Source: Neckera pumila (taxonomy: Eukaryota > Streptophyta > Bryopsida > Hypnales > Neckeraceae). Taken from it: DNA of 64,000 bases. The position numbers and the translations under genes are program-made. Shown piece after piece: positions 47,229 through 59,699 of this stretch. Numbering within the stretch: position 1 is the first letter of the stretch; each line of letters begins with the position of its first letter. The DNA lies in the NCBI GenBank assembly GCA_963969595.1, contig OZ018410.1, positions 32,740,913-32,804,912 of the forward strand, written 5' to 3'. Below the pieces are notes generated by a model. The model did no database searches, had not been told where the DNA came from, and saw nothing but the letters and a program-made list of their open reading frames with translations.

Positions 47229-50018
47229 TAGAACAAGAACTAAAATTAATATGAATTTTTAAACACATTTGGTGCAAAATATAAAACTGTTAGTAGGTGG
47301 AGGCCGTGACCATCTTAAAAAGGTTCAAAATTAGTGACCTACCATTGTAATCCCATTTGATGAGTGATTTGAAAACACAAGTTCAAAACATTCTAAAAAC
47401 ACCTCTTTTATTGGCTGAAGCTACGACTTATTTTAACAAATACTTATTTACAATCAAACCTACATTTATTGAACTACATCTTTATCAACCTTAAATTATC
47501 TATAAATAAATGTGAACTGGATGTCATCATCTAACAATAGCACCCATTTGCTTGCCCAAAGAAAATGACTTACACACTTTGTAGAAATAGGTAGGAGACT
47601 AGTGCAAATAGGAGGGTCTTGTAGATGTAAAATTTGGGTGACTGATGACATTGATTGATCTTTTGTACAATATTTTTTTTTTAATTGGAGGAATGGTTTG
47701 GGGCATTTTTAGAAAGCTTTAGACCCTACATACTTGAAAATGGATGTTTACGATTTTTCTATTCAAGATTTTGTATATAGGATCCATTGCAAATCTAATA
47801 TTAAAGGCTCTTAGTTATGAGCCTCAAGCACAGCAAATATTGAGGGGATAATCCAAGGTTGTTTGGACGTCTAGGCGTCCGTGGTTGCTTCCGAACGTCC
47901 AGCGTTTGCTACTCTCCGGACATCCCGTGACATTTAATTTCCAAATTTATCGGGCAAATGGTAAATTTTGCGCGTCACCAATGACTTACTAGTCCATCAC
48001 TCTTGGTTGTCCTCTCTTGATGGACGCCCCATCTGCCCCGTCCGATGCCTTGTCTGTCATCCGCTCGCTCCAACTGATGCCCCGTCCGCCATCCATCCGC
48101 CATCCTCCCTTGATCAACACCCTGTCTGCCCCGACCGACACCTTGCCTGTCGTCTGTCTGCCCCGACCAATGCCCTATCCACCATCCATCTACCATCCAT
48201 CCGCGATTGTGTCTTTATAATATACCATTAGAAAGGTATTGTTGAGAGCTTTCCAATGATATATCATGCATTGGATTTGGCCAAAAAGCATTAGATGAGA
48301 TTTGAGGGTCTTGGAGGGCTCCGAATTCCCCTGTTGTCTACTGTGTTCCCAGACTGTGGAAACGCAGCTGCAGCAGCTGGTTGATGTGGCACAACGACTG
48401 CCACAATTTTTTTTTTGCTTAAAATTTTATTTTGGTAAAAAGTTTTTTTTTTTTCTTTTTTTTTAAAAAAATAAAAATTCTGACACACTTGTACCGGCGT
48501 TCACTGAATCTGGGCAGATTAGGTAACGGGCCTGACATTAGGAAGAATTTGAACCCTCAAAGGGGCTGCTTCGTAGTATAGAGAATTTGATGAGAAAGAG
48601 TTACCCAAATTCTAATTAGAATAACTATTGAAATAACTATGGAATGATTACTCTCTATATGATGTAATGACTGGCCCAAAATTTTGGCAACATACAACGT
48701 CTGGCGTTGCTGAGGTCAACCTGTCCCCACTTCAAAGCTAAATTGCGCTCTTTCTTCAGCGTGAAGCTGGGCTCCTTTTGTCAGGCTTTAACAATGCCTT
48801 CTTCTTCAGGTATGAAACGTGGCTCCTTCATCGCTTTTTTAGCTGAAGCTTGACACCTCTTGAAGCTTGAATTAGATACATGAATTGAAGCTAATTGAAC
48901 CCTGTGGCTCTGATTAGCTCAGTGTTGGAATTGCAGGTGGTGCTGCTTGCTCTCATGGTCTCTCGAGTCTTCTCCACAGTGGAAGGAGATGCTGGAAGCC
49001 GAGTCCTCTCTTCCAAGTCCTTCTGGAAACTTGGAGAACCGAAATCTCTCGACAAACAATTGATTTTGCATTTGATTTGCTTCCTCTTTCTGCACCAGGT
49101 GAGACCATGAAACTCTGCTTCCTGGAAACCCAAATTCAAAGCTTGAACAGACAATCGTCTTTTACAACAGCTTCTTCAATGTGCTCTAATTGGGGCTCTA
49201 ATTACTTCGCTGTACAATTTTGCAATTTGAGATTCAATTTCAATCTTTGTTTGTTTGAATCCGGAATCAGATTGTAGCCCCAAGATATAGTTCCTGGCGA
49301 CTGCCAAATCCGGCCCTATATTCAAAATGCACAGCCTGTCGCCAACAGTATCGGTGAACAGTATTGACCTCTAAGCCTGTCCTCTTCTATCGGCAAGGGA
49401 AGAGGAACAATAACGAGACTACAATAAAGCTCTCCTTGACCGGCCAAAAACAACAAATGAAGGTTGGCGAGGAATTAGTTGTAATCTTTATGACTATTCC
49501 AAAAAAGCGCTTGATCCGCAAGAGAGCGCCTGAATTGCTCGGGGGCTTGGAAGTTGCAAACTACAAATAGATAGTGAGAAGTTACCTGTTCCTACGTGGT
49601 GTCATTGATGCCAGCGTGGAGCATATTTTTCTTCCCGTCTTTTCCAAACTTAGCTATGCAATTAGTATAACCACTCACAGCCCCTTAGAGGGTTCAAAGT
49701 CTTTCTAATGAACGGCCTTCCAAGGCCCCCGAATATTATCTAATGGCCGACGGTGGGATCCTTCCAAGATTGGGGTTTGCCAAGCCGTCCGCCAGTTTGA
49801 TTCGCCATCCGCTTGTTTTCCCGTCCGCCATTCACCTACTATTATATGCCTCATAATATACCATTAAAAAAGTATCGTTAAGAGCTATCTTTAAACATCG
49901 AGACATACTTAGGGTATTCTCAATAATTTGTAAAAGTGTCCAATGTGAATAGTTTAACTTTCAAATGTTAAGGTATACTTAGGGTATTCTCAATAACTTT
50001 TGAAAGCATCCAATGTAA
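47229..50018. other. Repeat-rich intergenic DNA, no gene supported
   Basis: At 47,860-48,290 a C-rich, CCATCC/GTCCGCC-type repetitive stretch is followed by TATAATATACCATTAGAAAG; a diverged copy of both parts lies at 49,690-49,910, so this is a dispersed repeat. A single CACTA-like left end (CATTAGGAAGAATTTGAACC) stands at 48,537 near a GATGTGGCAC core and looks truncated. Frames at 48891-49154, 48895-49110 and 49364-49570 are short, overlap on both strands in part and show no domain. 49,900-50,000 has two direct copies of a TACTTAGGGTATTCTCAATA block. Confidence 0.4.
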
Positions 50019-50117
50019 GGGCCGGTTTATACTTGGCCTGGGGTCGGATGGAAGGCCAGCTGGATTTGCCTTCAATCCGGCCCTCAATCCGGCCCCAATT
50101 CTTCCATCCGGTCCAAA

Positions 50118-51051
50118 TTAACCCCTAAAGGACCAATATGCGTTTTTTGGCTATATAGAAATTTTGGGCAGGTACGTGTGGCTAGAGATTTTTGTATTTC
50201 AGGCTGAAAATATAATAGAACGTGGGGGCAAGGAGTATCTTTCATATGCACTAAATTTCATGACATTTGGAAATGTAAGTCAAAAGTTATAGCCTAATAT
50301 GTTATTTTTTTTTGTAATTGGGCAGTTCGGGCGGATAAAAAAAAATCATTTTTTTCGAAAACAAAAATTTGAAATGTTTTTTCTAGAGTTATACGTACAT
50401 AAAAAGCTTTGAACCATCCCAATATGATCAATGAGTCAAAAATTATATAGATTTTTAATTTACGGGCAGTTATAGATTCTCTACTCTAAAATAAACTTTG
50501 AAGTCCTTTATTTTACTCAATTTTCAATATTTTTTGAAAAAAAGAAAATCATAGGATTTAGATTATTTATTACAACATTGCAACCATTGGGATTAGCATT
50601 TTTCAATTCTATAATTAAATTCTTGACAATTTTGAATTTTGAATCATTCTCTACTACTATCTACTTACTATTTTTTTCCTGTATGTTGTACAATTCCAAA
50701 TGAAGTGAAATATTTTTAGGCATGTAGCCAACTTATTTAGAAAAAAGATTCTAAAGAACCACAATCATTTTGGACATTTTTTCATTGAAAAGTGAGCTTG
50801 TGAAGTGCTGCTGCACTATTTTTTGGAGAGCCAAAAAAGTGGTTTTCGTGAATTTAAATGCTTATATCTTGCAATCCATGTGGTGGACATTTCTGAAATT
50901 TTTACCATATATTCTCAAGTCAGCATACTACAAGTTCCTACGGTTACATTTATCAAAAAAAGTTTTTTTTCAAAAATTGGGTGCTTGTATTAAAAATGGC
51001 AGTTTTTGAGCGTTTTTGGTAAAAACATAGTCATGGAACTTTAGGGGTTAA
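50118..51051 (+). mobile_element. piggyBac-type non-autonomous element, family A (A1 copy 3, 934 bp)
   Basis: TTAACCCCTAAAGGACCAAT at the left and GGAACTTTAGGGGTTAA at the right, perfect TTAA at each edge. The flanks GGTCCAAA and TGTAAAGCCC match a related uninterrupted sequence just downstream (CTTCCATCCGGCCTGAACTAATGTAAAGCCC at about 51,080-51,110). It therefore interrupted a pre-existing repeat inside the larger element. The best-preserved A1 copy by its termini. Confidence 0.92.
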
Positions 51052-51473
51052 TGTAAAGCCCTTGAGCGGGATTTCTAATTCTTCCATCCGGCCTGAACTA
51101 ATGTAAAGCCCTTGGGCTGGATTCTAGGGCCCAATTTCCAATTCATGTGCTCTTGATTTTTTCAATGTTCAATTAAAAAAATATAAAAAACACGCATGTT
51201 TTCCCTTTTTTTCTTTTATTTCCTGTTTCAAAAAAGTTTATTTATTTATTTATTCCTTTTTCTTCCTATTTATCCTATTTCAAAAATTAAAAAAAGAAGT
51301 TTTTTATTTTATTTTAACTTCTATTTCTTACTCCTATTTTTCCTATTCCAAAAAATGGAAAAATGGAAAACTAAATTTTTTTGACATTTTTGAAACTTTT
51401 CATTTTTTTCCTTGCAATAAAATAGTTTTGGTACTTTCACTATACGGGTTTGAAGTATCCATGTAAACACAAA

Positions 51474-51650
51474 TGATGTATTATTTTTAGTCAGTGTGTT
51501 CAAATATAGATTATGTATTATTTTTATTATTTGGTGTGTACAAACATTGATTATGTATTATTTTCAATCCGTATGAGCAAGTATAGATTATATATATTTT
51601 TAATCAATACATGCAAACGTGGATAATATATTAATTTTAATCAGTGTGCT
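51474..51650 (+). repeat. AT-rich tandem repeat, about 4 units of about 45 bp
   Basis: Units of the form ATTATGTATTATTTTYAATC, AGTGTGTTCAAATATAG with substitutions. Lies within the TIR element 50019-52475. Confidence 0.65.
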
Positions 51651-52090
51651 TGATTTCCTAGTTAGAAAGTGACCTTATTGTTACATTAGTTAAAAATAAA
51701 ATAGTAAAATCAAAATCAAAATCAACTTAGTTTACTAAACTCAGTCAAATATTAAACAGCAGGTAAAAAAAGTAAATTAGCTAACAAGTATTACGATTCA
51801 GTTAAGGCAGTGTTAAGCCTCTGAACAAGCATTAGGATTAAGTTAAGCCTCTAAATAATAACAGGATGATAATTTTGCTTGCATTCATCTTTCACATATT
51901 ACTGTACTGCATCTTGCTAACTTGAGCAAGCCTGGGATTGACAGCAGAGTCCCAAAATTTCAGCAATGGAGATGGAAAGAAGTTTCTTGAGAACACAATT
52001 AACAAGCATGTAATAAAAAAAAGAAAACAAAAGACCTTGCATTAATAGATGGTGGAGGTTTGAACAATCCAACGGAGGGCTGCCCAATTT

Positions 52091-52440
52091 CTCCCTTGGG
52101 GTTGGATGGTTTGGCACCAAAACCTTGCCACCTAAGGCCCAATTGCTCCCTTGGGGCTGGATGGTTTGGCACCAAAACCTTGCCACCTAAGGCCCAACTG
52201 CTCCCTTGGGGCTGGATGGTTTGGCACCAAAACCTTGCCACCTAAGGTGACACGTAAAAATGAGTTGTAGTTTCGGCTGGCCCCAAGTATAAAGCCCTTG
52301 GGCCAGATTTGGAGAAATTGAGTGATTCTATTGGTCCAAACTTGGAAAGTTCAATCCAGCTCCAAGTATAAACCCAATTTGGAGAAATTGAATGATTCTA
52401 TTGGTTCAAACTTGGAGAGTTCTTGCCGGCCTGCAATCCG
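52091..52440 (+). repeat. Two tandem repeats: 55 bp x 3 and 70 bp x 2
   Basis: Units at 52091, 52146 and 52201 are almost identical (CTCCCTTGGGGCTGGATGG, CACCAAAACCTTGCCACC). From 52307 and 52377 two units share ATTTGGAGAAATTGARTGAT and TCTATTGGTYCAAACTTGG. Both lie inside the TIR element near its right end. Near-identity of the 55-bp units suggests recent expansion. Confidence 0.9.
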
Positions 52441-52483
52441 GCTCCAAAGTACGGCTCCAAAGTATAAACCAGCCCTAAGTAGT

Positions 52484-52653
52484 TTAACCCTTAAAGGCAA
52501 ACATTTGGTGTTTGATGAATGACAAAATTCAACTATTCATCCTTGGAATTTTGTTGTGGAAAGGGGAGGTCTTCTATAATACTTTGAACTCCAATGAATG
52601 ATTTTGCAATTTTTTCAAGCCAAGAATTCACCCGTTCATCCATTGAGGGTTAA
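52484..52653 (-). mobile_element. Short TTAA-type element, family B (170 bp)
   Basis: TTAACCCTTAAAGGCAAACA at the left, ATCCATTGAGGGTTAA at the right, TTAA at both edges. Its minus strand matches 16007-16217 (AAGACCTC-CC-TTTCCACA, CCAAGGATGAATAGTTG, TGTCATTCATCAA). It sits 8 bp from the end of the 50019-52475 element. Confidence 0.88.
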
Positions 52654-53121
52654 ATTCACCAACAAAAGGTTCAGTAAAACATCACAAAATCTTCAAAACT
52701 AATGACAAGGGAACACAATGTTAAAGAAAAATTTATCATGCACTGGATTCTTTTACAATCCTTCGCACATGAAGGAAATCTTTGTAAATCGAAAGCTCGG
52801 ATGTATCACAGTACGGATATATCACCCCGGATACGTACGTAAGTGCAGGCGAGGGACTTAAAGCAATCCTCCACCTCTAGTAATCCATAAGATCATTACT
52901 TAGACATGAACATCCTCTAGGTCAAGGTAGCAGTCCAGTTATTGCCTAGTACACGTAAAACAAACACAAACTAAACGCATAAAACACTAATTAAAACACA
53001 ATTCTTCAACTCCATCTGTGCTCAGCACGATAAACATGCACCGAGCTTTGCGTCAAGATGCAGTCTGATTGTCATATCAGTCATCTAATGAGCACATTGA
53101 ATGAGTCAAAGATCGTACTTT
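52654..53121 (-). other. Probable 3' UTR of the DUF21-CBS gene
   Basis: 468 bases between the short element and the stop codon at 53122. No open frame of note. The UTR may end anywhere here; no polyadenylation signal was chosen. Confidence 0.4.
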
Positions 53122-56100
53122 CTAAGAACCTGCATGTCGGTGGCTGCCAGATTTAGAGCTCGGGGGTATGGAAACTGACAGCGGTGAAAAAGACGGTGAT
53201 GTCCAGGGAGAAACAGAGTTGGCAGGTGTCACATTGTGAGTATTTGGTGCAGTAGACGTTGGTGAAGTAGGAATATTCCTGAGGGTGCTTCCCAATTCGG
53301 GCGAGACCATTGCTGCTGAGACTGTTGATTGGGACTCGGGACTCCTTACTCCTGGTGGAAGCATGTGGACCCTGATCCTGCAGGCATGCGAAAGAAATTA
53401 GTCCAGAGACGAAACAGGCTCGCTCGAGATTACAGTTGGTAGACAGCTCAGACCCCCTCAAATAGCAGATGACTAAAAATCTCTCCCCCATTAATCAATA
53501 CCAGTGTCGACGCAAAGGTCTCATTTCAGAGCTTGAAAACAAACTGAAGACAGACGAAGAGAGAGGTGAGCAACAAGCAAAGACTTACTTGTTGTGAATG
53601 TCCACGTACTCATCCGTTTCATCTAGAATCTCCTCCTGATGGAAATTTCACGACGACGATCCAGTCAGTACCCCAAACACACGGAATCAAGCAAACCTGA
53701 AACTGCAATGAACTCTCAAAGCAAGTGTTTTAAGGCATCCAAACAAATATTATATTGTAGGAGTAAACTCCTCAAAATAATCCGTAATGCGTACTTCATT
53801 CGGTCATGAGTATCAAACAATTGTGCTGAGTATGTTGATGCAAAATGAGAAACAGGAGTGAATTGAGACTGTGCTATAACTCAACCTGTAAGAGTTCTTC
53901 TATAAGGTCTTCCATAGTAATGATGCCCACAACCTCCTCGTCATTTGCAAATCTTGGCAGAGACCCGTCACGGATTTCTAAAACATCTCTGTCCACAGAA
54001 TTCACCCATTTTTTGGATGTCCGTTGTGGAAGCAACTGGCCCCGTGTAACTTCGTCGTTCAGTTTTAACATGGGCACCCTCACCTCATCTCCATGTCCAT
54101 TCTCCACAATTCCCTTTTGTACAAATTGTTTGTTCGTAGAGCCTTCCCCAATCCCAATAGAAACATCCTCTGGTTTCTCAAATTTGACTACACCTGCATC
54201 TGCAAAACACTTCGTGTCATATAACTAATGTTTAACCTCAGTTACATTGCAAATACAGTATGATCGAAATGTGAAGCTAACTGCCAGGAGAAGGTTGTGC
54301 ATCACAGGATAGCACCCCGCAATGCAAAACGTCCCACATTTCTGCATCAGATCAGTACTTACGTCGTGAAGAAGAGGTATCAGGTGCGAATTTTGCGCTG
54401 CGCAAACTTCTGAGTTGTCTGTTACGGAATTCTTGTAAAGATTCGGTCTTCTCCCCATTGTACTTAACAACTACAGCCATATGACTATGGCCTTTCTGAA
54501 AATCATTCAGAATATCGTACAATGGCTCATCTTCGGCCACCCTAAATAAATCCCAAGTTTAAGAGGTCAGATCCGATACACAATCCAGTATCTGCAAACA
54601 TAGGAAAAAACCTAGCAGACCCTATTTGAGGGAATAACTTTACTGAATCCTCACGCGCTGGTTACTGTCTAACATGATCATATACCCCTACTAGATAGCA
54701 TTTTGACTTTGCTTGTACTTGAACGCATCATTCTCGTAAAACACGGCGCTATTCGCCACCGGTGTCCGGGATACCAAGAATCAGAGGAAGTTAAAGTACC
54801 TGGGGATTTTTCTGATAGTGCAGCTTCGCACCGGAGTCTCGTCCTGAGGAGGCAGGGTTAACAGGTTCTTGACCTACACATAGAAACTCAAATGATCACC
54901 CCGCCGAGGATAACGTATCTACTATAAAACGTCCAGTGAGCAAAATATATCAGGGAATATATATAGAATCTGCACTTGTATTTTACAATTTACAGCAGAG
55001 ACAGGACAGATGGACAATTAATTGCTAAAAAGTAATGCTAGTGAACTGGTTCTGATGCATTTTCCGTACAAGTAGTAGGCCAATAATATTGTTTTTTTCA
55101 CCAGCGAATACAGGAATTCTGCTGTGCCCTCTTGCCATGATATTCCTCATTGTCTCCCTACATCACCACAACGAGCAATTGTTAATAATGAACGATTACT
55201 CTTAAAATTCGAGGGATAGTTACTATCTGCAAATCATTTTCTCAATCTCCACCACCTACTACATATAGAATAGCAGCCTGGAAACTAGAAATTATGAGTT
55301 TTGAGTCGTCTCAAAATGCCTCTCAAGAAGTAGAAAAGCTGATCTGGTGATAGCTTACATGGTAAGTTTTTCGTTCACATCCAATGCGAAAACATCCTCA
55401 ATCGGTGTCATTGAGAGCTTAGCAGTCATCTCTGTCAACTGAAGAGCTCCAGCAATGATTGTTGTTTCGTCATGGGTTAACTCTCCACCTTTTCCAGCCT
55501 GAATAACTCGCGAGATATAGAACTCATGAGTCCACTCACGACACCACGTCAACATAGAAACGTCAATTTCGTTAAATTGGCGATATTCCACAAATCAAAA
55601 ATTGTGACATATACCTTTATAAAGGACTAATTTCAGGCCAAAAAATAGGACAGATATAGAGTTTGGTTTCAGGCCTCTTAGCCTGAACCGCGCCAAAGTA
55701 ATGGAATATCGCCATTTAACGAAATTGACGTTTACAGTGCCTTAGTGTTACCAGCAATGAGCATCGTCTCAAGAACGGTGACAGGTAAGCATACACAGAC
55801 TCGGGATCAAACAACGCGACTTCAAACCATCACATCCCGCTCTCGGAGAAGAACATACATATTCTTAGAGGAACAAATCCTCACAGTCCTCGCTTAATTC
55901 TAACGCACAATTATCTCTATTGACCCCAGAAGCAAAACTCAATGCATCCGGCGACATCGGTGACACATACGAGAAAACTTTAAAAACATTTCCCATGTAT
56001 AATGCAAGCCATGATGAGGAGTGCGCGAGGGTAGTGGAAAACATATGATAAATGAAAACTGTGAGGAGGTCCATTCACCACATTCACGATCATGAATTAG

Positions 56101-57903
56101 ATGTCACGATCATGATTTAGATGATCCGCACCAAGCTTCGAATATTAGGAAAATCAATTAATTCCGATTTCTAGAACAACTGCTTGCATATAGAAGTAAA
56201 CAAACCTAAGATCACGCACGGCCTGATTCTACCAACCCTAGTTGCATGGAAACATTGGAAAGACGAATTACCTCGTCACCATGAAAATCCACGAGAGTCT
56301 TCAGCTCAGAACGCCTAAAGAGAGATCCATGCTTTTTTCCGAGTATAGCATCAAGCAGCTGAACAACCAACAGCAATCGATATCAGAACATTAACAAGAC
56401 GAACGAAAAAGACGTACACTTCATGAAATTATTATCAAGATATAAGTGTGCAAGCTGATCTCTTTCATTTGAACTTCAGCTTTCTGGATCCCACATGCCA
56501 AGGTGTAAGATCCGCAGCTGCAAACAGCGGTAGTATTTAACAAAGACAGTTACCGACTGCTGGACACAAGCGCACGATTCTAGACTAGCCGTCTGGGCGT
56601 ACCTTACTGATTGGATATGAGACTGGGAAGAAAACCACAAGAAGTATGCGCACTACTGGAGACATAGCAGATCCAACGGCCAATCCATATCGTGAGCAAA
56701 CCGCTTGAGGTATGATCTGAAATCAAACACAGGATATCGATTACATCGCATTAACCAGATGCTAAGCATTGTGAGCACATCAGTCTATGGCAAGGACATC
56801 AAATACTCTACAACTTGCCCGTAAAGTTGGCAGTCAACCACGGCGCAAACGACCGGACTCACCTGAACCCTCCGACTTTTCTATGCACACTTAACAAATT
56901 CCGATGAAGATGACCTAAAAGTCAGTAAAATGAAATGATCTTTTCAATATGATTATTAAATATTAAAGTTGGGAGTTCCACTTTGGTTGATACTGCATTT
57001 AATATTCAAATTTAAGCCCAAGCAGATGTGCACGATTCAGGTGAGAGAGCCCTGATTGAATAAAATGGCCGCGTAATATGATGAGAACTTAAGACAGGCA
57101 CGAGGGAGACAAAATATGCTAGCTTACCTCGCCAAATAGAAGAATCAAGGTCACAGAGATGATAATGGCAGCCCACGCCTCGACCAATGAATCGAGAAAA
57201 ATCGGGAGTGCCTGCAGATCGAATATATTTTAAAAGCTGTGAGATGATCAGGCATTGCAATGACCAGATCCTCGCTAAAGTCGTTATAAGTTGAGTAATC
57301 TCAAATTACCACAAAGATACAACAAGATCTACGACGTACACAATCCTGAAAAGAAAACATAGTCCCTTTCACAGATCAGCTCATTTTCAACAAGCGCCCA
57401 TGCCCTCGCTACAACGTACCTCCATGGCCAGTGCATTTCCAATCAAAAGAGTGCAGAGCAAAAGATGCTGTCTCCTCACCACCGGAAGAATTTTCCCTGA
57501 CGAGAAAATCCACAACGATTCTCAATATCGTTATAGAGCTAGCAAATTCAAAGCACAATTTCATCAGAAATCGATTAACCACCCCCTGATTCATAGTAAA
57601 CACCACCGCAAGAAAACACCCAAGCTGAATATTTAGAGTACATGCCTGGAGAAAAAATAATTATTCAACCAAGGAGACTAGAGGAGAGCAAGAATGAATT
57701 GAGAAGTTAAATTTGACATAGCACATACCAGCATGCTTCTGGTCAGCTGGCGTTCCAGACTTCTGCAGAACCTCAAGGTCAACCAAACTGAGAGACATCA
57801 GACCCAGCGTAAGACCTGACATCAAGCCGGCAAATATTACCAATCCAATAACGATCACAATGTATACGTAAAACGTCGGCGTTCCAGGCACTTCGTGTGC
57901 CAT
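53122..57903 (-). CDS. DUF21 (CNNM-type) and CBS-domain membrane protein, twelve exons
   Basis: Plant CBSDUF family, related to CNNM/CorC proteins linked to magnesium and other cation transport; the plant role is not settled. Exons on the minus strand: 57729-57903, 57420-57496, 57128-57211, 56603-56716, 56272-56358, 55359-55498, 55070-55157, 54800-54873, 54363-54541, 53886-54199, 53589-53635, 53122-53377. All are GT-AG and in frame, 544 aa. Residues 8-185 form DUF21 with an N-terminal helix ([19 protein letters not shown]), [19 protein letters not shown], a [16 protein letters not shown] helix and a fourth near 125-148. Then [19 protein letters not shown], the CBS motif [28 protein letters not shown], and the second CBS split by a long linker before [20 protein letters not shown] and DETDEYVDI. 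The last exon is a Ser/Pro/Thr-rich tail. Intact. Location (vacuolar or plasma membrane) cannot be told. Confidence 0.95.
55560..55731. mobile_element. 172-bp MITE in intron 5 of the DUF21-CBS gene
   Basis: Inverted ends ACGTCAATTTCGTTAAATTG and, from the right, ACGTCAATTTCGTTAAATGG, continuing about 30 bases (GCGATATTCCA). It starts only 61 bases upstream of the 3' splice site region of exon 6 (55498). No target duplication is clear. The TIRs are nearly identical, so the copy may be young. Confidence 0.85.
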
Positions 57904-59460
57904 CTTTCTTCACGCTTCCCTTATAACAGCTTCCGATGCAACTTGTGCTAGATTATCCCACGCACTCACGCGACTCTTCAGATTGACAAGTAAGCCAAGT
58001 CTAGATGCCAACAAAAATGTATTGCTGGCTCTTTCTGGCACAACAACACTTCGTATCCTGATGCTGGAGCCGATTGAAAATTAGAGCGTATCAAATAATC
58101 ACTTTCTTCCTTAATAACCCTTTAAAAACAATCTGGTATAAAGAGAAGAACCCTTCAGTATCAGGCTTCATCTCGAGCAGGGATAACACCTGCAAATCAT
58201 CCATCACCCTGTCACGAAGATACGCCGACATTGAGTCTCCAATTTCAAATCTGGATTCTCAACCTTGATGGCTACCCGAGATCAGGTCCACTCCGCAGCA
58301 GAACCGACCTCACAATCGCTCGGCATTACCTCTAATCCCTGTGCTAGTCAGCGAACATCAATCACGCCTTCTCAATTATGCTTGCACGAAAAATCTCGCT
58401 CAGGAAAATTTCATTCTTCATCACCTGTATGAGGTTGAGACAACAGTACTCACATATCAGAATGAATTCTCACACAATCGTATTTTCGCGAGCATACAAA
58501 CTTATTCCTTTAACACCTCCAAGTCCATTTGGCTGACGGTCGAAATCATTGCTGAGGAGCTCAAGGGATAAGACGTGCCCGATTCTACAACAAGATTCGC
58601 GCTACCAAAAAACGCACGTAATCTTTCCACCTACAATTCTAAATCTTATAATTTCCATATGGCTAATGCCAAAGTAACCGCACCAACAAGAACAGACCCG
58701 GACGCGCACCTCACTTAAAACATCTGAACCAGGAAGTACAGGCCCGAATCCCTGACGATAATATATAAGTCCTCAATCACAAAATCAAATCATTCACTGG
58801 CAGGAACAATTGCCAACACAATTCCTCCGACTTGATCGAAATAAATGAAACACCTCATCAATGTCACAACCGATGTTGTGAACACCAATTCCTATTACAG
58901 ATCCAATAGCCAATAACATCAACCTCCCGAAAATTAAAAAAGACTTAACGAGCTAAAGTCTCTTAAGAAACTCTCCAAAACGCATAACGAAATAGCGTAA
59001 ACAAGATCACTACCGTACGACCGCCAATCTACCACTTCAACACGAACCTAAGTGTAAACAACTCTCCAATTACCAGAAACTACACGTTCATCACAAATCC
59101 TACACCTAAAAATCCATGTTCCATTTACACCGTAGACCAAATCGAATTCATCATTAACGACGACCACGTCCAAAAAAAACATTTTAGCAGCAAAACCGAA
59201 ACACAGCTACCACCCCCTATTTCCGCGCAGCAAGAAAACAAAGAAATCTCCTCCTGAAACTCCACACAGAGAGAAAACAACAGAAAACAGAGACCGACGA
59301 CGAGATTTTTTGCCAATTTGCAAGGTGCGAACACGCACACAATTGTGTCCGGGAATTGCGCTACGTTTCCTCTGTTTCAGCCGCCATGAGCTTAACTATC
59401 AGTATTATATAATTAAAAAATCGGCGTGAATGGACTCACCGAGAGAGAGTGAGAGAGAGA
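57904..59460 (-). promoter_or_regulatory. 5' UTR and candidate promoter of the DUF21-CBS gene
   Basis: No convincing gene lies between the start codon at 57903 and 59,460. On the minus strand TATATAAT at about 59,403-59,411 could be the TATA box, with a GA/CT-rich tract (59,440-59,462) just upstream, a common plant core-promoter arrangement. The intervening 1.4 kb would be a 5' UTR, likely with at least one intron (a GTGAGT stands at about 57,960). Frames at 58074-58268, 58341-58571 and 59125-59340 show no domain. Confidence 0.35.
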
Positions 59461-59644
59461 GAGCAAGAAGAAGCTAACTTAGCGTACTTCCGGAAATCCG
59501 GACAGTTACATGGATCTCGATCTCTCAAGTGCCGTGACTTGCGCGTGACTGAAGCGACGATGGAATTCGAAAATGCAACGGAGCTGCGTGAAGACTCATG
59601 TTATGTAAGGGTCCAGAGGAGGAGGACTCGAGACACTTATAATC

Positions 59645-59699
59645 GAGGGAGACGAGAGGAGAGGAGAGGAGAGGAGGGGAGAGGAGAGGAGAGGAGAAG
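59645..59699 (+). repeat. GAGGA microsatellite
   Basis: About ten GAGGA/GAGAG units. It produces long open frames on both strands (59449-59952 plus, 59596-59847 minus) that are not genes. Confidence 0.9.

Larger units (their letters stand above)
50019..52475. mobile_element. Large TIR element (2.46 kb) flanked by TAA, with a nested piggyBac-type insertion
   Basis: Left GGGCCGGTTTATACTTGGCC, right (inverted) GGGCTGGTTTATACTTTGGA, with TAA on both sides (50016-50018, 52476-52478), as in PIF/Harbinger elements. Without the nested 934-bp element at 50118-51051 its own length is about 1.5 kb. The interior holds CTTCCATCCGG and TAAAGCCCTTGGGC repeats near each end and several tandem repeats, but no transposase. 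The plus and minus frames at 51917-52245 are the 55-bp repeat read through. Confidence 0.8.

Noticed and set aside
47968..48231. Pro/Cys-rich frames at 48.0-48.2 kb
   Set aside because: Translation of a CCATCC/GTCCGCC repeat that recurs at 49.7 kb; open on both strands.
12000..52000. LTR retrotransposons in the repeat-rich parts
   Set aside because: No paired long direct repeats with TG...CA ends and no reverse transcriptase or integrase motifs were found; recognisable repeats are all TIR-type or tandem.
51917..52245. Overlapping frames with repeated KVLVPNHP-type peptide
   Set aside because: Translation of the 55-bp tandem repeat; 55 is not a multiple of three, so the repeats are read in different frames.
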